Shown: one piece after another, positions 60,757-64,000 of the stretch
Position numbering within the stretch: the first letter of the stretch is position 1
Layout of the letters: the number at the start of each line of letters is the position of its first letter
Source: an uncultured Lachnospiraceae bacterium
Lineage (GTDB): Bacteria > Bacillota > Clostridia > Lachnospirales > Lachnospiraceae
Direction of reading: 5' to 3'
Assembly (NCBI GenBank): GCA_910578795.1
Contig: CAJTSD010000012.1
Span: 12,185-76,184 of the forward strand
DNA: 64,000 nt
Notes under the pieces: model-generated
Database searches by the model: none
The model's input: the letters and a program-made list of their open reading frames with translations, nothing else
What the model was told of the DNA's origin: nothing
Translations under genes and position numbers: made by a program

Positions 60757-61779
60757 TTACATCACTTTATCCAAATATGCCGTATATGCGTACAATACCT
60801 GATCGCCAAGCATAACCCTTGACCAGCCGTTATTGCCGATTCCCGTACGCAGTATCATATCGCCCGGATTGATTGGCACGACAATCGTGTCAGGGCTTGC
60901 CGTACTTGGAACTGTCCGCAGATTCAAATCCGCCGTATTCGGCGTTACCACCTCGCTGACATCGGTATACTGCACCATTGCCGCTGCTGCCATGTCAATA
61001 TGCGGCGCACCCGACGGGTCTTTTGGCTCCGCAATGCTATCATAGCCAAAATATGCCACATTCATATCCACCGTTCCCGCAATTCCAGGAAGCGCCGCCT
61101 GGTGCGTATACTGCCACATTGCATGAACGCCCGTGTAGGTACATGCCGGTGTAATCGGAAACGGCTCCACAGGATACCATGCCGCCCACACTTTGTACTT
61201 ATTTAAAATGTTCATATCCCAGTATGTGTTGCCTTCCATGTCGTTCCTTGAACTATAGAACATCGGCGTATAGCCTCTTGCCGCGATTGTATCAAGGAAA
61301 ATCACCGCCAATGCCGTACGAATGTCTTTTCCAAGAATGTACTGACGGCTCGTCGCGTTCTTAAAGCCCTCGCAGTCATATGCAACCGGAAACGTGATTT
61401 TGTATTTGTCAAGCAGGTTTGCCGTAAACAGCGCCTCCTCCATCGCCTCCTGTGCATTTACTGCCGTTGAAAAGAAATACGCACCGGTCTTAATGCCCAC
61501 ACGGTTAGCCTCCTGCAGGTTATATCTTGCATACGGGTCCTCATTCAGAACGCCAGTTCCCTGTGTGCGGTAACCGACACGTATCATTGCAAACTGCACG
61601 CCCGACGCTGCTACCATATCCCAGTTAATCAATCCCTGATAACGTGATACGTCAATGCCAAGCGATGCCGCAGGCACTTCGTTTGGCGCCGCCTGCACAA
61701 CCGTTTGGGGTACGATTGTCATGGCAAGCATTACAACTGCCATTATTAGAGCTTTTGCTCTCGTCTTAAAGTGTTTCAT
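60757..61779 (-). CDS. secreted GH25 lysozyme with SH3 domain
   Basis: A 340-residue exported muramidase that would cut the MurNAc-GlcNAc bond of peptidoglycan. Signal peptide at residues 1-30 (ALIMAVVMLAMTIVPQTVVQ). GH25 domain ~38-250: D43 in GIDVSRYQGLINW, and the D135/E137 pair in VAYDCEGF as catalytic acids, MWQYTHQAALPGIAGTVDMN near the end. The C-terminal ~70 residues (LNLRTVPSTASPDTIVV, GWSRVMLGDQVLYAYTAYL) are a bacterial SH3 domain for wall binding. Could serve in cell-wall turnover. GAGGAG precedes the ATG. Confidence 0.9.
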   Translation of the reverse strand: MKHFKTRAKALIMAVVMLAMTIVPQTVVQAAPNEVPAASLGIDVSRYQGLINWDMVAASGVQFAMIRVGYRTQGTGVLNEDPYARYNLQEANRVGIKTGAYFFSTAVNAQEAMEEALFTANLLDKYKITFPVAYDCEGFKNATSRQYILGKDIRTALAVIFLDTIAARGYTPMFYSSRNDMEGNTYWDMNILNKYKVWAAWYPVEPFPITPACTYTGVHAMWQYTHQAALPGIAGTVDMNVAYFGYDSIAEPKDPSGAPHIDMAAAAMVQYTDVSEVVTPNTADLNLRTVPSTASPDTIVVPINPGDMILRTGIGNNGWSRVMLGDQVLYAYTAYLDKVM

Positions 61780-61827
61780 TCTCCTTCTCTCCTCGTCTTG
61801 TTTCTTTGTTATTTATCGCTGCATGGA

Positions 61828-61844
61828 AAAGTATATCATACTTT
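61828..61844 (-). promoter_or_regulatory. lysozyme promoter with inverted repeat over the -10
   Basis: AAAGTAT-ATC-ATACTTT, perfect 7-3-7 inverted repeat, containing TGATATACT (extended -10) on the minus strand. A possible operator. Confidence 0.4.
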
Positions 61845-61925
61845 TTCGACAATATGTACTGTTTTTTGCAAAATTCTAATTTTTGTCAGTTTCAATTTTA
61901 TCATTTTGCACCTTTTTACCGTGCA

Positions 61926-62297
61926 TTATCCAAGCATCCCCCCAAGCATTCCGCTGCCCGTACAGATAAAAAGCGTTGTAATGCAGGAGCTGCTCATCAG
62001 ATGAAGCTGTCCCTCCACTGCAAATGTAACTGCACAGATCACCAAAAAATAAACTGCTCCTGCCGCCATGCCCCATAAGAACCTGCGGCTCATTGCACCT
62101 TTTGAAAAGAACAGCCCCGCAAGCAATGACGAGAGGCAGTATACGACAATTATACCGACATCCACCACATTTTCCCCCAACGAAAACTTGTACAACAGCC
62201 CCGCCACGACAACGAGCAGAATGCCAGTTATCAGATATGCCGCCAGCAGGCATTTGAGCAGTGCAACCAGCCGTTCCGTTACCAATCCGCTTTTCAT
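61926..62297 (-). CDS. TIGR04086-family membrane protein
   Basis: A 123-residue protein with four membrane helices (residues ~8-35, 42-65, 70-95, 100-120), of the TIGR04086 type found in spore-forming and related Clostridia. Typical parts: the first helix LVALLKCLLAAYLITGILLV, then VGIIVVYCLSSLLAGLFFSK and FLWGMAAGAVYFLVICAVTF, and the glycine-rich end GSGMLGGMLG. Function unknown. ATG at 62297 is 7 bases after GGAGG; the ATG two codons upstream is too close. Confidence 0.75.
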   Translation of the reverse strand: MKSGLVTERLVALLKCLLAAYLITGILLVVVAGLLYKFSLGENVVDVGIIVVYCLSSLLAGLFFSKGAMSRRFLWGMAAGAVYFLVICAVTFAVEGQLHLMSSSCITTLFICTGSGMLGGMLG

Positions 62298-62331
62298 ATT
62301 CATTCCTCCGATAAAAATTTTATTAAGTATC

Positions 62332-62360
62332 TTGTATTATTGAACTATCGCTGATATAAT
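62332..62360 (+). promoter_or_regulatory. sigma-A promoter of the CNNM/CBS gene
   Basis: TTGTAT at 62332-62337, 17-base spacer, TATAAT at 62355-62360; about 95 bases before the TTG start at 62461. Confidence 0.7.
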
Positions 62361-62460
62361 CTATGCTGAACTGTTTTTTGATATGCTAATATATGGCAGT
62401 ATCAAACAGATAAAACAAAATTTATTTTTTTTTATTTTTATTAAAAGGAGTGATTTTACT

Positions 62461-63771
62461 TTGGATACCCCTGGTGTCATACAACTTGTTGTTCTTGCAG
62501 TGCTTTTAGCGCTGTCTGCATTTTTCTCATCGGCTGAAACTGCCCTTACGACCATCAGCGCCGTCAAAGTCCGTGCAATGGTGGAGGAAAACCCAACAGG
62601 GCGGGTGCTCACACTTCAAAAAATTCTTGACAACAAAAGCAAGCTAATCAGCGCCGTTTTGATTGGAAACAATATCGTTAATATCAGCGCGTCTTCCCTG
62701 ATGACATCGCTTGTCATCCGTCTGTGGGGAAATGCGGCTGTCGGTATCGGTACTGGTATTCTTACGTTATTCGTTCTCATATTTGGTGAAATTGTCCCCA
62801 AAACATGGGCAATGTGCAACAACGAGAAGCTTTCCCTTGCTTATGCAAAAGTAATTTATTTTCTGATGACCGTACTCACACCCGTAATTTTTATTGTAGA
62901 TAAAATTTCAGGATTTTTCTTAAAGCTGATGCATATTGATCCGTCCAGCCGTTCTGCAATGACAGAAACAGAGCTGAAAACATATGTGGACGTGAGCCAC
63001 GAGGACGGTGTCATCGAACAGGAAGAGAAAAAGCTGATATACAATGTGTTTGAATTCGGCGATTCCGTGGCAAAGGACGTTATGATTCCAAGAATCAGCA
63101 TGACAACCGTCGATGTAAGCGCTACTTACGACGAGCTGCTTGCCATTTTCAGCGAGTCAATGTACACGCGTATTCCGGTGTATGAAAACGAGATTGACAA
63201 TATTATCGGTTTTGTAAACGTAAAGGACTTCCTTTTGGTGAAAGATAAGAATACGTTCCAAATCCGCGATATTATGCGGGAAGGCTACTATACGTATGAA
63301 TATAAGGGAACTGCCGACCTGCTGCTTGAGATGCGCCGCATCACATCCAACGTGGCGCTTGTCTTAAACGAGTACGGTGCAACCGTCGGCATGATTACAA
63401 TCGAAGATTTGCTTGAGGAAATCGTGGGAGAAATCCGCGATGAATACGACGAGGATGAGGCGGAATTGTTCAAAAAGCTTGACGACTTCAAATATGAGGT
63501 CAGTGGCAGTATGAAACTGAGTGACATCAACGACGCTTTGAACACCACGTTTGAGTCGGAGGACTACGATTCGATTGGCGGTATTATGATTGAGCTTTTG
63601 GACCGCTTCCCAACGGAAGGTGAAGAAGTCGTCACGGAAGACGGCGTATCCATTACCGCAACCAAGGTTGACAATAACCGTATTGAAACGGTCGTCATTG
63701 TTCTGCCGCCTCCGGAAGAAGAGGAAACCGAAGCCGCGGCGGAGCATGTGTTAGATGACGAGAGGCTGTAA
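62461..63771 (+). CDS. CNNM-domain/CBS-pair protein (HlyC/CorC family)
   Basis: A 436-residue membrane protein of the HlyC/CorC/CNNM group, linked to Mg2+ or Co2+ export in other bacteria. DUF21/CNNM domain residues ~5-180 with four helices (SAFFSSAETALTTIS, LIFGEIVPKTWAMCNNEKLS), then the acidic linker with MTETELKTYVDVSHEDGVIE, a CBS pair (~195-330: VMIPRISMTTVDVSATYDEL, VLNEYGATVGMITIEDLLEE) and the C-terminal CorC_HlyC domain (~345-420). Starts at TTG, 10 bases after AAAGGAG. A methionine 26 codons upstream lies in the promoter region and is rejected. Confidence 0.9.
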   Translation: MDTPGVIQLVVLAVLLALSAFFSSAETALTTISAVKVRAMVEENPTGRVLTLQKILDNKSKLISAVLIGNNIVNISASSLMTSLVIRLWGNAAVGIGTGILTLFVLIFGEIVPKTWAMCNNEKLSLAYAKVIYFLMTVLTPVIFIVDKISGFFLKLMHIDPSSRSAMTETELKTYVDVSHEDGVIEQEEKKLIYNVFEFGDSVAKDVMIPRISMTTVDVSATYDELLAIFSESMYTRIPVYENEIDNIIGFVNVKDFLLVKDKNTFQIRDIMREGYYTYEYKGTADLLLEMRRITSNVALVLNEYGATVGMITIEDLLEEIVGEIRDEYDEDEAELFKKLDDFKYEVSGSMKLSDINDALNTTFESEDYDSIGGIMIELLDRFPTEGEEVVTEDGVSITATKVDNNRIETVVIVLPPPEEEETEAAAEHVLDDERL

Positions 63772-64000
63772 AAAATCTTGTGTCTATGGGTAAAAATCTT
63801 TGTTGATAGGACTTAGATATGTAGAAATTTGTTGTCAAATAACATTGCTTTTATGTTGTCGAATTTCTTTTCTAATAATAGTATTGCCAGTTTATTTATT
63901 TCTATTCATATATTTCAAATTTTTTGCATGCCAATCGGGCATTAGCAGCATGGAAATATTACGTGGGCGCTGCCCACACCCGGCCTCCTGAATAAAGCTG
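63772..64000. other. 3' end of the window, no gene seen
   Basis: 229 bases, A+T rich up to about 63930. The last part contains GTGGGCGCTGCCCAC, a 15-base palindrome, and looks like the beginning of another element cut by the window edge. No terminator with a clear T-run was found after the CNNM gene. Confidence 0.4.

Noticed and set aside
63930..64000. Start of a new insertion element at the window edge
   Set aside because: Only a 15-base palindrome is visible; too little sequence to support a call.

Overview
The window looks like a chromosomal piece of a gut-type Clostridia bacterium, most likely Lachnospiraceae. The signs are the six-cysteine SCIFF peptide with its radical SAM maturase, a fused SecDF, DUF4474 and TIGR04086-type proteins, several GHKL-kinase/LytTR-regulator pairs, a MurE with the diaminopimelate-type DNPR motif, strong AGGAGG ribosome sites and moderate GC. 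No rRNA, tRNA or CRISPR array was seen. Nearly all genes lie on the minus strand.

Layout. (1) 1-5.8 kb is an accessory strip of small genes with decayed ones among them: hydrolase, two GNAT acetyltransferases, YdeI-like protein, lipoprotein, HTH/membrane pair, a GntR-chloramphenicol acetyltransferase chimera and a RhuM fragment. (2) 5-16 kb is housekeeping: MBL hydrolase, priA, murE, and an F-type ATP synthase operon (a, c, b, alpha, gamma, beta, epsilon) with no delta gene. (3) 16-41 kb is dominated by two giant surface proteins (2108 and 4707 residues) built of related modules and ending in the same cysteine-rich membrane anchor. Between them sit a dead higBA module, a GHKL kinase and an AAA/PD-(D/E)XK protein. 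(4) 41-46 kb holds a RelE/RelB-type toxin-antitoxin pair, a LytTR regulator with its GHKL kinase, a phosphoesterase and a DUF4474 protein. (5) 46-52.6 kb is a second LytTR locus: regulator, secreted protein, a frame-broken paralogue, a GLUG-repeat membrane protein, a small membrane-anchored protein and a degenerate GHKL kinase. (6) 53-64 kb is again mostly core: recJ, acyl-ACP thioesterase, TraX-like protein, secDF, scfB/scfA, a GH25 lysozyme, a TIGR04086 protein and a CNNM/CBS transporter.

How the parts fit. The promoters of the two giant genes and of the secreted protein at 50.6-51.6 kb share a pair of GGTAC-type direct repeats exactly 21 bp apart, always 31 bp upstream of a -10 hexamer and without a good -35. 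This is the layout expected of a dimeric LytTR-family activator, and two LytTR regulators are encoded in the window. I read 16-52 kb as one surface-protein regulon run by LytTR/GHKL signalling, with a possibly slippage-switched or donor cassette at 49.6-50.6 kb. That reading is inference; the repeats, spacings and shared C-termini are visible in the sequence.
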